Below, one piece after another: positions 1 through 8,392 of a stretch of 64,000 nucleotides of DNA (position 1 is the stretch's first letter; each line of letters starts with the position of its first letter). The position numbers and the translations under genes are program-made. The stretch is from contig JAFAQY010000033.1 in assembly GCA_019261985.1 (NCBI GenBank), positions 1 to 64,000 of the forward strand, read 5' to 3'. Under the pieces are notes generated by a model. It did not search any database. It saw only the letters and a program-made list of their open reading frames with translations, and was not told the origin of the DNA. The DNA is from Bryobacterales bacterium. GTDB taxonomy: Bacteria; Acidobacteriota; Terriglobia; Bryobacterales; Bryobacteraceae.

Positions 1-802
1 CCAGGGCGGCGGTAACCGCGTTCTCCACTTGGTGCTCGCCCGCGAGCGGGCACGCCAAACCGTTGAACTTCGAGCCGCGGGCATCGATTTCCAGATCCTT
101 GATGCAGAAATCCTCCGCCCGCACTACGGGAACATCTAATTCTCTGGCTCGCTCCCTAAGCACGGAAGCAGCTTCGGGCCGCTGCCGCGCAAACACGGCC
201 GGCACTCCGGGCTTTAGAATTCCGGCCTTCTCTCCAGCGATCGCCTCGATCGTATGCCCGAGATAAACCTCATGATCGAAATCGATCGGCGTGATTACGG
301 TAAGGGCCGGCTGCACGACATTTGTTGCATCCAGCCGTCCTCCGAGGCCGACTTCGACTACAGCTGTGTCCACGCGAAGCTCGCGAAACAGCCAGAAACC
401 CATGGCGGTCACGGTTTCGAAGTAGGTCGGATGGCAATCCAGGTCCAGCCGTTCAGCCGTCGTATGCACTACCTCAAAGGCCTCGCGGAATTGGTCCGTC
501 GTGACGGGCGCGCCGCCAATTTGTATACGCTCTGTGGGTTCCACTAAGTGAGGCGATGTGAATAACCCCGTGCGTACGCCTGCGACCCGCAATCCCGCTT
601 CGATCATGGCGCACGTCGAGCCTTTTCCGTTCGTCCCCGCCACGTGCACGACGCGAAAGGCCCGCTGCGGATCGCCCAACGCGGCGAGCACCATTCGGAT
701 GCGTTCCAGACCCAGCTTCGCAGTCTTAATCTCGTTGCCCAACTCGTACAGGAACCGGACGGAATCCGGATACGTAAACACAGCCGCGCTACGCAAGCTC
801 AT
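1..802 (-). CDS. folC: Bifunctional dihydrofolate synthase / folylpolyglutamate synthase, partial (3' end outside window)
   Basis: The minus frame opens with ATG at 802 and runs without a stop to base 1, giving 267 codons. The FolC family ATP-dependently adds glutamate to dihydropteroate or folates in the cytoplasm. The ATP P-loop motif HVAGTNGKGST lies at residues 53-63, followed by GLFTSPHL, then TYFETVTAMGF and EVGLGGRLDATN, all family hallmarks. The last visible residues (GEHQVENAVTAAL) match the conserved end of the Mur-ligase central domain, so about 150 C-terminal residues lie outside the window. A palindromic repeat and 140 bp separate it from the P460 gene upstream, so it may have its own promoter. 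Identification is firm. Confidence 0.93.
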   Translation of the reverse strand, partial: MSLRSAAVFTYPDSVRFLYELGNEIKTAKLGLERIRMVLAALGDPQRAFRVVHVAGTNGKGSTCAMIEAGLRVAGVRTGLFTSPHLVEPTERIQIGGAPVTTDQFREAFEVVHTTAERLDLDCHPTYFETVTAMGFWLFRELRVDTAVVEVGLGGRLDATNVVQPALTVITPIDFDHEVYLGHTIEAIAGEKAGILKPGVPAVFARQRPEAASVLRERARELDVPVVRAEDFCIKDLEIDARGSKFNGLACPLAGEHQVENAVTAAL

Positions 803-807
803 TTAAA

Positions 808-913
808 GTGGGGCGGGTTGCCAACCCGCGCGCGATTGCCAATCGCGCTGGACGGTGGTAGAAAGAGCGCCAAGCGGGTTGGCAACCCGCTGCAGGATGG
901 CATCCTGCCCCAC
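808..913 (+). repeat. Multi-hairpin palindromic repeat, full-length copy A
   Basis: A 106-bp element with perfect 7-bp complementary ends, GTGGGGC and GCCCCAC. Inside are at least four hairpins with TTGCCAA, TTGGCAA or TGGCA centres (stems GCGGG/CCCGC, GCGCGA/TCGCGC, AGCGGG/CCCGCT, GCAGGA/TCCTGC). It fills most of the gap between folC and the P460 gene. It is the longest type-1 copy and defines the outer boundaries used for the other copies. Confidence 0.85.
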
Positions 914-942
914 AGGGTTTGGATGTCACGATAAGCAGGCCA

Positions 943-1527
943 CTACTCCTTAAAACCCGCCTTCAGAGTCCCCTTCGCGCGGGCAATCGGAAGCAGCGTG
1001 GGATAGAACTGCACGAACGTGTTTTCCACGGCCGTGTTCTTGCTGTGGCAAGCGTAGCAAGCCGCCGTCTTGGGCAGCACCGGCGTACTTTCCGCTTTGG
1101 TTCCGAATCCGAAATAGCCCCACTCGCCGTCCGGAAACCGCGCCCGGTCCTTCACGGCCGCCGCGAGTCCAATCAACTCCGATTGATAATGTCCCACGGA
1201 TCCGTTGTTGACGGTTCCGCTACTTGAACTCTTACGCTGTTCGAGCATAAACATGGTGTGATCCGGCCAGTGTCCCGTTTGCACAAATTCACGATAAGTC
1301 GTTGGTGTGACGAACACGTCGTCGAAGTTCTGCTCGCCGGGCGCGGCAGGCGTGCCATACGTCATCCCCAGGCCGGAGCTCAAGAAAATCCACTCCCGAT
1401 AATCCTTCGGCAGCACAAGCCGGTTATCCGCCGTGAACTGGGGCGGCGCCGGCGCAGGCGCCGGCTGGCTTCTTAAACCAACGCAGATTGCGAGCACAAC
1501 TACAAATGCACTCCACGATTTATTCAC
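943..1527 (-). CDS. Cytochrome P460 family protein, secreted
   Basis: A 194-residue exported c-type haem protein. I chose the GTG start at 1527 because GGAGGTGA sits just upstream and the GTG overlaps the upstream gene's TGA as GTGA; an ATG at 1542 would ignore this Shine-Dalgarno. An N-terminal hydrophobic signal (SAFVVVLAICVGL) precedes a Pro/Ala linker. The single haem-attachment motif CYACH is near the C-terminus, preceded by DGEWGYFGFGTKAES, the usual P460-domain layout. P460 proteins are periplasmic and some oxidise hydroxylamine or cytochrome partners; the substrate here is unknown. It is the last gene of an alaC-GNAT-P460 run. Confidence 0.85.
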   Translation of the reverse strand: MNKSWSAFVVVLAICVGLRSQPAPAPAPPQFTADNRLVLPKDYREWIFLSSGLGMTYGTPAAPGEQNFDDVFVTPTTYREFVQTGHWPDHTMFMLEQRKSSSSGTVNNGSVGHYQSELIGLAAAVKDRARFPDGEWGYFGFGTKAESTPVLPKTAACYACHSKNTAVENTFVQFYPTLLPIARAKGTLKAGFKE

Positions 1528-2492
1528 CGGGTCACCTCCCAAACGTAAGCCGAAAATTCCCGTCGCCGCCGGAAGCCCATGCTCTCATACACGCGCACCG
1601 CCGAGTTATTGGCGGTGGTCACGGTCAAGCTGACGTTCCGGCATCCGTGCGCGGCGAAAGCCGTAAGCGAGCGCCGCAAGAGTTCATATCCGATCCCTCG
1701 GCCCTTGTGGGACGGCCCCACGCAGATCTGCGTGATATGCCCGACCTCCGGCGCGACCAAGCTTCCCAGCGAAAGACCGCACATAGTGCGTTGGGCCCGG
1801 TCCCAAGCTACGAAGGAAGCCGGTGAGAAGAAAGCGCCGCAGCCCAGGTACTGAACGATGTTCACCAGAAACCGGTGCGCGCCCGCTTGCGACTGGTACT
1901 GATCGTTGATGCGGCTATCCACGTGACCCTTATAGCTGAGCGCGATTAGCCGCGCCGCTTCGTCGCGCCAATTCTCCGTCCAGGGCGCGAAAGCCACTCC
2001 TTGAGGATCGCGCGCGTGTAAAGATCGCACAGCCGGCAGTGGCAGATCGAGGAACAAGCGCGGAAACGCCTCGAACCAGCGTGCATACTTCGACGATGCA
2101 TCCGGGCCGTGGCGCAGCATCATTAACTGCGCTTCGATCCTGCGCAGTCCCGGAATCCGCCACATCGAATCCAGAATGGTTTCGAGCAACCGGAGCTCGG
2201 TGTAACGCGAGCGGAACGCCGAGCCAACGTAAAAATCCCCGATCAGCCCCTTGCCTTCCTCCACAACGTAATAGCTGTAGCCGGCCACGCCGCCGCCATT
2301 CACCACGGCGAATCCGTTCAGGGAACGAAGTTGCATGAAGCGGCGCACCAGATCGGCCGACGGGCGTAAATCCCAATCCAGTTCCTGCTGCCACGCCGTG
2401 CTCTCTTCTTCGAGCAGCGGATCCAGATGTCCGGATGCGAGCTCGTGGAGATCCACGATCAATTCCGCCGATCGATCTGACAGGGCGGCCAT
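1524..2492 (-). CDS. GNAT family N-acetyltransferase (two-lobed)
   Basis: A 322-residue protein, about twice a single GNAT domain. The C-terminal half carries the acetyl-CoA motif ICVGPSHKGRGIGYELL (about residues 256-272) followed by NNSAVRVYESMGF, the standard GNAT motifs A and B. The N-terminal half (SYYVVEEGKGLIGDFYVG) looks like a second, degenerate GNAT fold. It would transfer acetyl from acetyl-CoA to an amine; the substrate cannot be read from the sequence. It starts 12 bp after alaC ends and overlaps the P460 gene by 4 bp, so the three are probably co-transcribed. Confidence 0.85.
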   Translation of the reverse strand: MAALSDRSAELIVDLHELASGHLDPLLEEESTAWQQELDWDLRPSADLVRRFMQLRSLNGFAVVNGGGVAGYSYYVVEEGKGLIGDFYVGSAFRSRYTELRLLETILDSMWRIPGLRRIEAQLMMLRHGPDASSKYARWFEAFPRLFLDLPLPAVRSLHARDPQGVAFAPWTENWRDEAARLIALSYKGHVDSRINDQYQSQAGAHRFLVNIVQYLGCGAFFSPASFVAWDRAQRTMCGLSLGSLVAPEVGHITQICVGPSHKGRGIGYELLRRSLTAFAAHGCRNVSLTVTTANNSAVRVYESMGFRRRREFSAYVWEVTR

Positions 2493-2504
2493 GCTGAACA
2501 GTGC

Positions 2505-3695
2505 CTAGGATGACTGTAGCATCCGCCTGATCGCGGCCGTGGCTTGGCGCGTGCGATGCGGATTTTCAATCAATGCAAACCGCACATGCCCCTCGCCCAT
2601 CGGTCCAAATCCGATGCCCGGCGATACCGCGACCAGCGCCTTCTCCATCAGCATCTTCGAGAACTCGAGCGAGCCCGTTGACGCGTACCGCTCGGGCAGT
2701 GGCGCCCAGACGAACATCGTTCCCTTGGGTGGCTCAACCGCCCATCCCGCGCGATTCAGACCCTGAATCAAAACATCGCGGCGCTTCTGATACACGGCGC
2801 AGATCTTTTTCGTATCCTCTTCACATTCGCGCAAGGCGATGATCGACGCGATCTGGATGGGCTGAAAAACACCGTAATCCAGGTAGCTTTTAATGCGCGC
2901 CAGCGCGGCGATCATTTTCCGGTTGCCGAGACAGAAGCCGACGCGCCAGCCCGCCATGTTGTAGCTCTTCGACATCGAGAAAATTTCCACCGCCACTTCC
3001 TTCGCGCCTTCCACCTGCAGAATGCTCGGCGGTTTGTAACCGTCGAAGCAGATATCGGCATACGCGAAATCGTGCACCACCATGGTTCCGTGCTGCGCGG
3101 CCAAACGGACGATGGTTTTAAAAAAGTCCAGATCCACGCACTGAGTTGTCGGATTGTGCGGAAACGAAATCAGAATCATCGCGGGCTTCCGCGCCGACTT
3201 GCGATATAGATCCTCGAGCCGTTCCAAAAAGCCGGCGGGATCGGGCATCGGCAACATGCAGGCGTGCCCTTCGGCCATAATCACGCCGTACTGATGAATC
3301 GGATAACACGGATTGGGCGAGACCACCGCGTCACCCGGCCCGATAACGGCGAACAGCAAGTGCGCCAGCGCGTCTTTCGCGCCGATCGTGACGATGGCCT
3401 CCGATTCCGGATCCAGGTCGACACAATAGTTCTGCCGGTACCGCCGGACGATCTCGTCCCGCAGCTTCGGAATCCCGCGCGACATCGAATACCGGTGATT
3501 GCGATGGTTGCGCGCCGCCTCCACCAGCTTGCTCACCACAACTCGGGGCGCGGCGCCATCGGGATTCCCCATCCCCAGGTCAACCACATCCAGCTGTGCC
3601 GCCCGTGCCTTCGCCTTCATCTCATTAATCACGGCGAATACGTAGGGCGGGAGCTTCTGAATGCGGTAAAACCCCTGATCTGAATCCATTCTCAC
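2505..3695 (-). CDS. alaC: Alanine aminotransferase AlaC-like (class I/II PLP enzyme)
   Basis: A 396-residue fold-type I aminotransferase that should interconvert pyruvate/glutamate and alanine/2-oxoglutarate. It follows the E. coli AlaC pattern closely: RIQKLPPYVF near the N-terminus, MGNPDGA, YSMSRGIPKLR, DPESEAIVTIGAKD, FPHNPTTQCVDLDFF, HDFAYADI, and the PLP-lysine motif SKSYNMAGWR with the Schiff-base lysine at K243. SPGIGFGPMGEGHVRFALIEN closes the C-terminal domain. ATG at 3695 or the in-frame ATG at 3689 could both serve as start. First gene of the operon. A related LL-diaminopimelate aminotransferase is a less likely alternative. Confidence 0.88.
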   Translation of the reverse strand: MRMDSDQGFYRIQKLPPYVFAVINEMKAKARAAQLDVVDLGMGNPDGAAPRVVVSKLVEAARNHRNHRYSMSRGIPKLRDEIVRRYRQNYCVDLDPESEAIVTIGAKDALAHLLFAVIGPGDAVVSPNPCYPIHQYGVIMAEGHACMLPMPDPAGFLERLEDLYRKSARKPAMILISFPHNPTTQCVDLDFFKTIVRLAAQHGTMVVHDFAYADICFDGYKPPSILQVEGAKEVAVEIFSMSKSYNMAGWRVGFCLGNRKMIAALARIKSYLDYGVFQPIQIASIIALRECEEDTKKICAVYQKRRDVLIQGLNRAGWAVEPPKGTMFVWAPLPERYASTGSLEFSKMLMEKALVAVSPGIGFGPMGEGHVRFALIENPHRTRQATAAIRRMLQSS

Positions 3696-3705
3696 ATTTT
3701 AACGT

Positions 3706-3753
3706 GTGGGGCAGGTTGCCAAACCTGTCACGCATGGGCCTGCGGCCCACCCA
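3706..3753 (+). repeat. Palindromic repeat B, left half
   Basis: Begins with the element's 5' end GTGGGGC, followed by hairpin CAGGTTGCCAAACCTG and hairpin TGGGCCTGCGGCCCA. The complementary 3' end GCCCCAC is absent here but occurs on the far side of the IS110 remnant (4931-5019). It lies in the alaC upstream region. Confidence 0.7.
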
Positions 3754-4930
3754 AATTCATGAAACCCGCGCGACTCACGATTTCGATTAAATTAGAGCAG
3801 CCAGCGGGAGGGCGAGGTCGGCGCCGCAGTGGGGTAGTCGAGACCGGCAACCTGCCTGATCCGGAGCGCGCATTCGTACCGATAATTGTGCGGTCGTCTC
3901 CCGGCCGGGAACGGCCAGAGCACGTGACGCTGTGTGTGGAAGTAACACTTCGTAGCGCGCGCTCCGTTCCGGCGGCCAGGAGATCAACATGACCAAACAT
4001 AGGATAGCCGGAATCGACGTGCACAAGAAAATGCTGGCGGTGGTGGTGCTCGATGCCGCCGATGAGCAAGAATGGAAACTCCATGGGCGCAAGTTTCTGA
4101 CGACGGCCGAGGATTTAGACGCGCTGGCGGCGTGGTTGGCCTCGCTGGAAGTGCTCGAGGCAGTAATGGAATCCACGGCGCAGTACTGGAAGCCGGTGTG
4201 ACGGGTGTGGGAGCCACAGTGCCATCTGGAGTTGGCTCAGGCGCAATCCAATCGGGGGCCGCGCGGACGCAAGAATGACTTCGCCGATGCCGAGCGGTTG
4301 GTGCGGCGGTATTTGGCCGACGAACTGACCCTGAGTTTCGTCCCCGACCCGCAGCAACGGGCTATGGCGCTCCGTGAGCCGGCCTAAACAGACGCTGAGC
4401 CGCGATCGGGCGCGTCTGGAGAACCGTGTGGAGGGATTGCTGGAAGAGATGTGCTTGAAGCTGTCCAGCATAGTCAGTGATCTGCTGGGCATCAGTGCAC
4501 GGCGCATACCTGTGGCGCTGGCCGAGGGCGAAACCGATCCCAACAAACTGGCGGCCATGGCCGAACCGGAATTGCGCGCCACGCCCGAGCAACTGCGCGA
4601 TGCGCTGCGTGCGGCGCCGACGATTGATCCAGCGACGGCAGCGGTGAAAACCCAGGGGGACTGTCTTTCAAGCGCTATATCGCCGCCGCATCTGTGGTCG
4701 CGATCCTAAGAAGTACAAGATCGCCATCTGGGCCGTGGCCAATCGTTTGTGTCGAGTGATTTGGAAAATCCCCCATGAGGCTGTCTCGTACCAGGAGCGG
4801 GGGAGCCAGCCTGATCCCAAAGCTGTCCGCAAAGGACCGCCCGCCTGATACGCCAATTATGTGCTCTTGGGTACTCGGTGCCAGCCTACCTCAAGCCACG
4901 AGCGCCAGCGTATGATGGGTTTTCGACGCT
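3754..4930 (+). mobile_element. IS110-family insertion sequence remnant (edges approximate)
   Basis: The span between two half palindromic repeats. It holds a roughly 230-bp non-coding left part (about 3760-3988) and a broken DEDD transposase (3989-4848). IS110 elements lack obvious terminal inverted repeats, so exact ends cannot be set by eye. In the IS110 group the non-coding end upstream of the transposase encodes a bridge RNA; this element keeps a region of suitable size and position, but I have not folded it. Confidence 0.6.
3989..4848 (+). pseudogene. IS110-family transposase, broken (nonsense codon, frameshift, internal deletion)
   Basis: ATG at 3989 opens the typical IS110 N-terminus (RIAGIDVHKKMLAVVV). 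The frame hits TGA at 4199-4201 (WKPV*RVWEP), where relatives have Trp, then continues through GRKNDFADAERLVRRYLAD. The family sequence then moves to another frame near 4374 (LSRDRARLENRVEGLLEE, KLSSIVSDLLGISAR). After about 4640 it jumps to a C-terminal tail in the third frame (YRRRICGRDPKKYKIAIWAV) ending at TGA 4846-4848. The helix-hairpin-helix/Transposase_20 core between these parts is deleted. The DEDD N-terminus is partly preserved, but the protein cannot be functional. Confidence 0.85.
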
Positions 4931-5019
4931 GCGGCGGGCTGCCGACCCGGTTGCCTGCGTTTCTACCAACCCCGAACAGCGCGGTTGGCAACCGCGCGCC
5001 GGATGGCATCCGGCCCCAC
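4931..5019 (+). repeat. Palindromic repeat C, right half
   Basis: Contains hairpins GCGCGGTTGGCAACCGCGC and CGGATGGCATCCG and ends in the element's 3' terminus GGCCCCAC, but lacks the GTGGGGC start. With copy B it would make one element split by the IS110 remnant. It ends 4 bp before the stop codon of the methyltransferase gene. Confidence 0.7.
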
Positions 5020-5022
5020 AAG

Positions 5023-5598
5023 CTATCGCTTTACGATTACTTCGCGAAGGGCATCGCGCGTTAGGAAGAATTTAACAGACTGGAAATCCTGAAACAGCTT
5101 TTCGAGGTTCCGGTTGTTGAAAAACGAAGCCGGCGTCCGATTGCCCCGTGGCGTCATCAAAATCGTCTTACGATCCTGAATCCGATAAGAATACGACGGA
5201 ATCGGTTGCTTGTGTTCCTGCGCATGAAACATGGCGAAAAGAACGGCGCCGGGCCGCAGCATCGCGTGTAGCCGGTTCATCACGCGAGCGAGCAACTGCG
5301 GGGTGAGAAACTCCAGCGTGTCCCAGATCAGCGCGCCATCGAAACTCTCTTCCGGAAAGTCGAAGGCGGCGTGGACGAAATCCTCCACCTTGAACGGATC
5401 GCTTTGATTCTCGAGGGCATCGCCGAAACAAGTATCCAGTTGCAGCAGGACATCGTCGGAGCAGAGACGATGTCCCTGGCCCGTAACGAAGGTGATGGTG
5501 TTCTGGCTTGCACCCGCGAAATCGAGAATCGCAAGCCCCGGGCGCTCTTCAAGGAGGGAGCAAAACTGATCCAGGCCGTGGCTGTTGCGAGTGTCCAA
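5023..5598 (-). CDS. Class I SAM-dependent methyltransferase
   Basis: A 191-residue protein with a degenerate Rossmann methyltransferase pattern: LAILDFAGASQNTITFVT (motif I region), FDGALIWDTLEFLTPQLLARVM (post-motif II) and LRPGAVLFAMFHA (motif III-like). The usual glycine-rich GxGxG is weak (FAGAS). The start appears to be TTG at 5598, 7 bp after the bactofilin stop, with only a weak ribosome site; no upstream ATG is available in frame. The tight spacing implies co-translation with the bactofilin. The substrate is unknown. Confidence 0.7.
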   Translation of the reverse strand: MDTRNSHGLDQFCSLLEERPGLAILDFAGASQNTITFVTGQGHRLCSDDVLLQLDTCFGDALENQSDPFKVEDFVHAAFDFPEESFDGALIWDTLEFLTPQLLARVMNRLHAMLRPGAVLFAMFHAQEHKQPIPSYSYRIQDRKTILMTPRGNRTPASFFNNRNLEKLFQDFQSVKFFLTRDALREVIVKR

Positions 5599-5605
5599 CT
5601 CGGGT

Positions 5606-6181
5606 TTAACGCTTGTTGTCGCCGACTCCCGCGGTCATGGCGGGGGCGGGAGTGGGAGCGCTGGGAGACACTGCGTGCGGCTTGGCCGCTTGCGCCGCGG
5701 CGGCTTGGCGGCTCGGTTCAGGCCGGACTATATCGATATTGCCTTTGAAATAGGCGCCGTCTTCGATCACGATACGCGCTGTTTTGATATCGCCCACCAG
5801 CTTGGCATCTTTGCGGATGTCGATCTTGTCCGTGATATCCACGTTCCCATGGATCGTGCCGAGCACCACCAGCTCTCGCGCCTTTACGGTCGCGCGCACT
5901 TTTCCGTTCTTATCTATCGTAAGACGGTGCTCCTGTAGCTCGACGGTGCCTTCAATTTCACCGTCTATCGTCAGATCCTCTTTGCTCACGATCTGTCCCT
6001 TTACAATGACAGACTTGCCGAGCACGGCGGAGTGTGGGTTCTCATACCGCGGCTCTAAGCCGCGGCTGGGAAGAGTAGACATCGGTTTTGCCTCCTTGGC
6101 CACTTCGGGCGGCGCCGGCGCCGGAGGAGCCCCCATAGGCTTAGGCGTAAACTCTTCTTCTTTCTTACTGCGATTCCACAT
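5606..6181 (-). CDS. Bactofilin (polymer-forming cytoskeletal protein)
   Basis: A 191-residue protein with a central bactofilin right-handed beta-helix domain (about residues 52-150) built from regular hydrophobic repeats (VIVKGQIVSKEDLTIDGEIEG, then HGNVDITDKIDIRKDAKLVG), flanked by disordered Pro/Ala-rich tails. Bactofilins self-assemble into nucleotide-free filaments at the inner face of the membrane and act in cell shape, stalk or envelope placement. The charged N-terminus MWNRSKKEEE has no signal peptide, as expected. It is followed at 7 bp by a methyltransferase gene. Confidence 0.93.
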   Translation of the reverse strand: MWNRSKKEEEFTPKPMGAPPAPAPPEVAKEAKPMSTLPSRGLEPRYENPHSAVLGKSVIVKGQIVSKEDLTIDGEIEGTVELQEHRLTIDKNGKVRATVKARELVVLGTIHGNVDITDKIDIRKDAKLVGDIKTARIVIEDGAYFKGNIDIVRPEPSRQAAAAQAAKPHAVSPSAPTPAPAMTAGVGDNKR

Positions 6182-6257
6182 TGGGGGGAACTACCTCTCT
6201 CATTGGCGGTCCGAACTTTACTATCCTACTACGGGTGATCGAGGCGCCCCGAAAATA

Positions 6258-7139
6258 TTAGGCCAATGCGTTTTTATACAGCGCGACGAGCTTCCCCCAC
6301 GCGCGCTCGGCGTCCACCTTGTTGTAGATGGGCATCCCATTCTGTACCGGCATGTCCGGCACGCACCAGCCGTGCTGGGATTGCGGATACACCTCGATCT
6401 CCGCGGGAACATGCGCCGCCTCGAATGCCTCCTTCAGCTTGGTCTTCGCGTCGGGCTGTCGCATGTCGTCGTTAGCCGCAATGCCGAAATACATGCGGGC
6501 CTTAATCTTCGGCGCGAGCAGATGCGGGCTGTCCGGCTTATCCGTAACCAGATTGCCGCCGTGGAATGACGCCGCCGCGCCTACGCGATTCGGAACGGCC
6601 GCGGCCGTCTTTACGATCAGCGGGCCGCCCATGCAGTAACCCTGGGTGCCGATCTTCTTGTTCTTGTCCACTTCCTTCTGGGAATCGAGGAAGGCTATAT
6701 AGGCCACTGCGTCCTTCTCGGCCGCGCCAGGGGCGTTTACCGAACCCATCAGCGGCTGCAGCTTCGCCATGTCCGCCTGATTGCCGAAATTGAAATTCGA
6801 GGCATTCTCGAACACAGGCGCCTTGGCGACGCGATAGAAGGGATTCGGCACCAGGACCGAATAACCTTCCGCGGCGATGCGCTTGCCGATGTCGCGCATT
6901 GAAGGCCGCAGCCCAAATGCGTCCGTCCAGATCAAAACGCCGGGGTGCGAACCCGTCGTGGGATGGATGAACGCGGCGTCGCACGTGCCATCGGGCGTCT
7001 TGATCTCCACCGTGCGTTCGGTCACCGGAAGCGCGGCCGAGGCCACGCCGGCTACGGTAAGACCCGCAGCCACGGATTTAACGAATTCACGGCGCGCCAA
7101 ATCATTGGCCGATTCATTCTCTTTCGGCTCCTGGGACAT
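6258..7139 (-). CDS. Dienelactone hydrolase family protein with Tat signal
   Basis: A 293-residue alpha/beta hydrolase. The N-terminus carries a twin-arginine signal (ARREFVKSVAAG, Arg16-Arg17) followed by a hydrophobic stretch, so it should be exported folded. The nucleophile elbow GYCMGG puts Cys at 169; Asp224/225 (AANDDM) and His256 (SQHGW) complete the Cys-Asp-His triad of dienelactone hydrolases. The family opens lactone or ester rings; the natural substrate is not evident. It is divergent from the DUF6152 gene at 7178 with a 38-bp gap that must hold both start regions. Confidence 0.87.
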   Translation of the reverse strand: MSQEPKENESANDLARREFVKSVAAGLTVAGVASAALPVTERTVEIKTPDGTCDAAFIHPTTGSHPGVLIWTDAFGLRPSMRDIGKRIAAEGYSVLVPNPFYRVAKAPVFENASNFNFGNQADMAKLQPLMGSVNAPGAAEKDAVAYIAFLDSQKEVDKNKKIGTQGYCMGGPLIVKTAAAVPNRVGAAASFHGGNLVTDKPDSPHLLAPKIKARMYFGIAANDDMRQPDAKTKLKEAFEAAHVPAEIEVYPQSQHGWCVPDMPVQNGMPIYNKVDAERAWGKLVALYKNALA

Positions 7140-7177
7140 GGTGGTTCACCTCCGCCATAAAAGTATATCCTCAGGGA

Positions 7178-8302
7178 ATGCCGCCCAAGACTCTCGTACT
7201 CACGCTTCTGTTTCCCGCGCTCATGCTGGCTCATCATGGCGGCGCCGAGTACGATCTCGGCAAGACCGTCGAATTCAAAGGCAAACTCACCAAAGTCGAT
7301 TTCATCAATCCGCATTCGTGGTTGTACTTCGATGTCACCGAAGCCGGCGGCAATGGAAGTCACCATCGTTGCGAGATGCGCTCGGTGCATGTGCTTCGCC
7401 GCTCCGGTTGGACGAAGGAATCGTTCCCGGTCGGCCAGCAGGTGACGATTGAAGCGTCTCCGAACCGCACCGATCCGGCATCCTGCTATTTGCAAACCAT
7501 CGTTTTCGCCGACGGAACCCGCATGGACCGGTACGGCCAGTACGTGAAGGCGGCGCAAGGCGGAATTCAGGAGGTGCGCGGCCCGATCACGACGCCGAAG
7601 AAAGATCGCCCGCTGCGCCGCGCGAGCGGAGAACCGAACATCTCCGGCGAGTGGGCGCCCATCCAGCAGGTAATGGTCGATCCCCGAGGCACAGGCGGCG
7701 GCTTAGTGGCTCTCAACACGCTGGATCAGTACAAGCCCGGCGAGCGGCCCAATGCGAAGGGCGGGGCCAAGGGCAAAGCCGCCCCCACGGGCCCCCGGCT
7801 TTACGGCGGAACTGAATTAACGGAAGCGGGAGAAAAAGCCGCAGCCGCGTTCAAGCGCGACGACACTCCGCGGTTTCATTGCCAAACCACCAGCATCGTG
7901 TTCGATTGGACCTTCGATGGCCCCGTCAATCGCATCACCCAGAACAAAGACACGATTGTTCTCGAATACGGCCAGTTCGGCTTCAAGCGCACGGTTTACA
8001 TGAATCTGAAGGAACACCCGGCCAATGTTAAGCCGTCGCGCGCCGGGCATTCCATCGGGCATTGGGAAGGCGACACGCTGGTCGTCGACACGACCGGGTT
8101 CCTGCCTGGATTCTTAAACACGCCTGTGCCTAACAGCGACAAGCTGCATGTCGTGGAGCGCTTCACGCTCGACCCCGAAAAGCTGGCGCTGACTCGTGCA
8201 TACACCGCGGAAGATCCTGTTTATTTGAAGGGGAAGTATACGGGCTCGGACGCATTTACCCGGCCGATGCTCCGTTCAGCCCGGGCAAGTGCCAGGAATT
8301 GA
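7178..8302 (+). CDS. DUF6152-like secreted protein with C-terminal extension, frameshifted near its end
   Basis: A 374-residue open frame. After a short signal (LVLTLLFPALMLA) comes a DUF6152-like domain (HHGGAEYDLGKTVEFKGKL, NPHSWLYFDV, VGQQVTIEASP), then a domain shared with the proteins at 40566 and 42361 (ITQNKDTIVLEYGQFG, HSIGHWEGDTLVVDTTGF, VVERFTLDPEKLALTRAY). At about 8249 the family C-terminus moves to another frame (YPADAPFSPGKCQELNFI, ending DYSKDQKR and TAA at 8335-8337), while the open frame ends in ARASARN. One base missing near 8249 explains this. Such proteins are abundant in Acidobacteria; the function is unknown. Confidence 0.75.
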   Translation: MPPKTLVLTLLFPALMLAHHGGAEYDLGKTVEFKGKLTKVDFINPHSWLYFDVTEAGGNGSHHRCEMRSVHVLRRSGWTKESFPVGQQVTIEASPNRTDPASCYLQTIVFADGTRMDRYGQYVKAAQGGIQEVRGPITTPKKDRPLRRASGEPNISGEWAPIQQVMVDPRGTGGGLVALNTLDQYKPGERPNAKGGAKGKAAPTGPRLYGGTELTEAGEKAAAAFKRDDTPRFHCQTTSIVFDWTFDGPVNRITQNKDTIVLEYGQFGFKRTVYMNLKEHPANVKPSRAGHSIGHWEGDTLVVDTTGFLPGFLNTPVPNSDKLHVVERFTLDPEKLALTRAYTAEDPVYLKGKYTGSDAFTRPMLRSARASARN

Positions 8303-8392
8303 ATTTCATCGACTACTCGAAAGACCAGAAGCGATAATCTTCGGCCTTGTCCGCGAAGCGCGGGCGAGAGCCTTCCTGCATGGGGCCTTGGC

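Noticed and set aside
5784-6569. 261-codon + strand frame
   Set aside because: Antisense to the bactofilin and hydrolase genes; low-complexity Ser/Arg composition.
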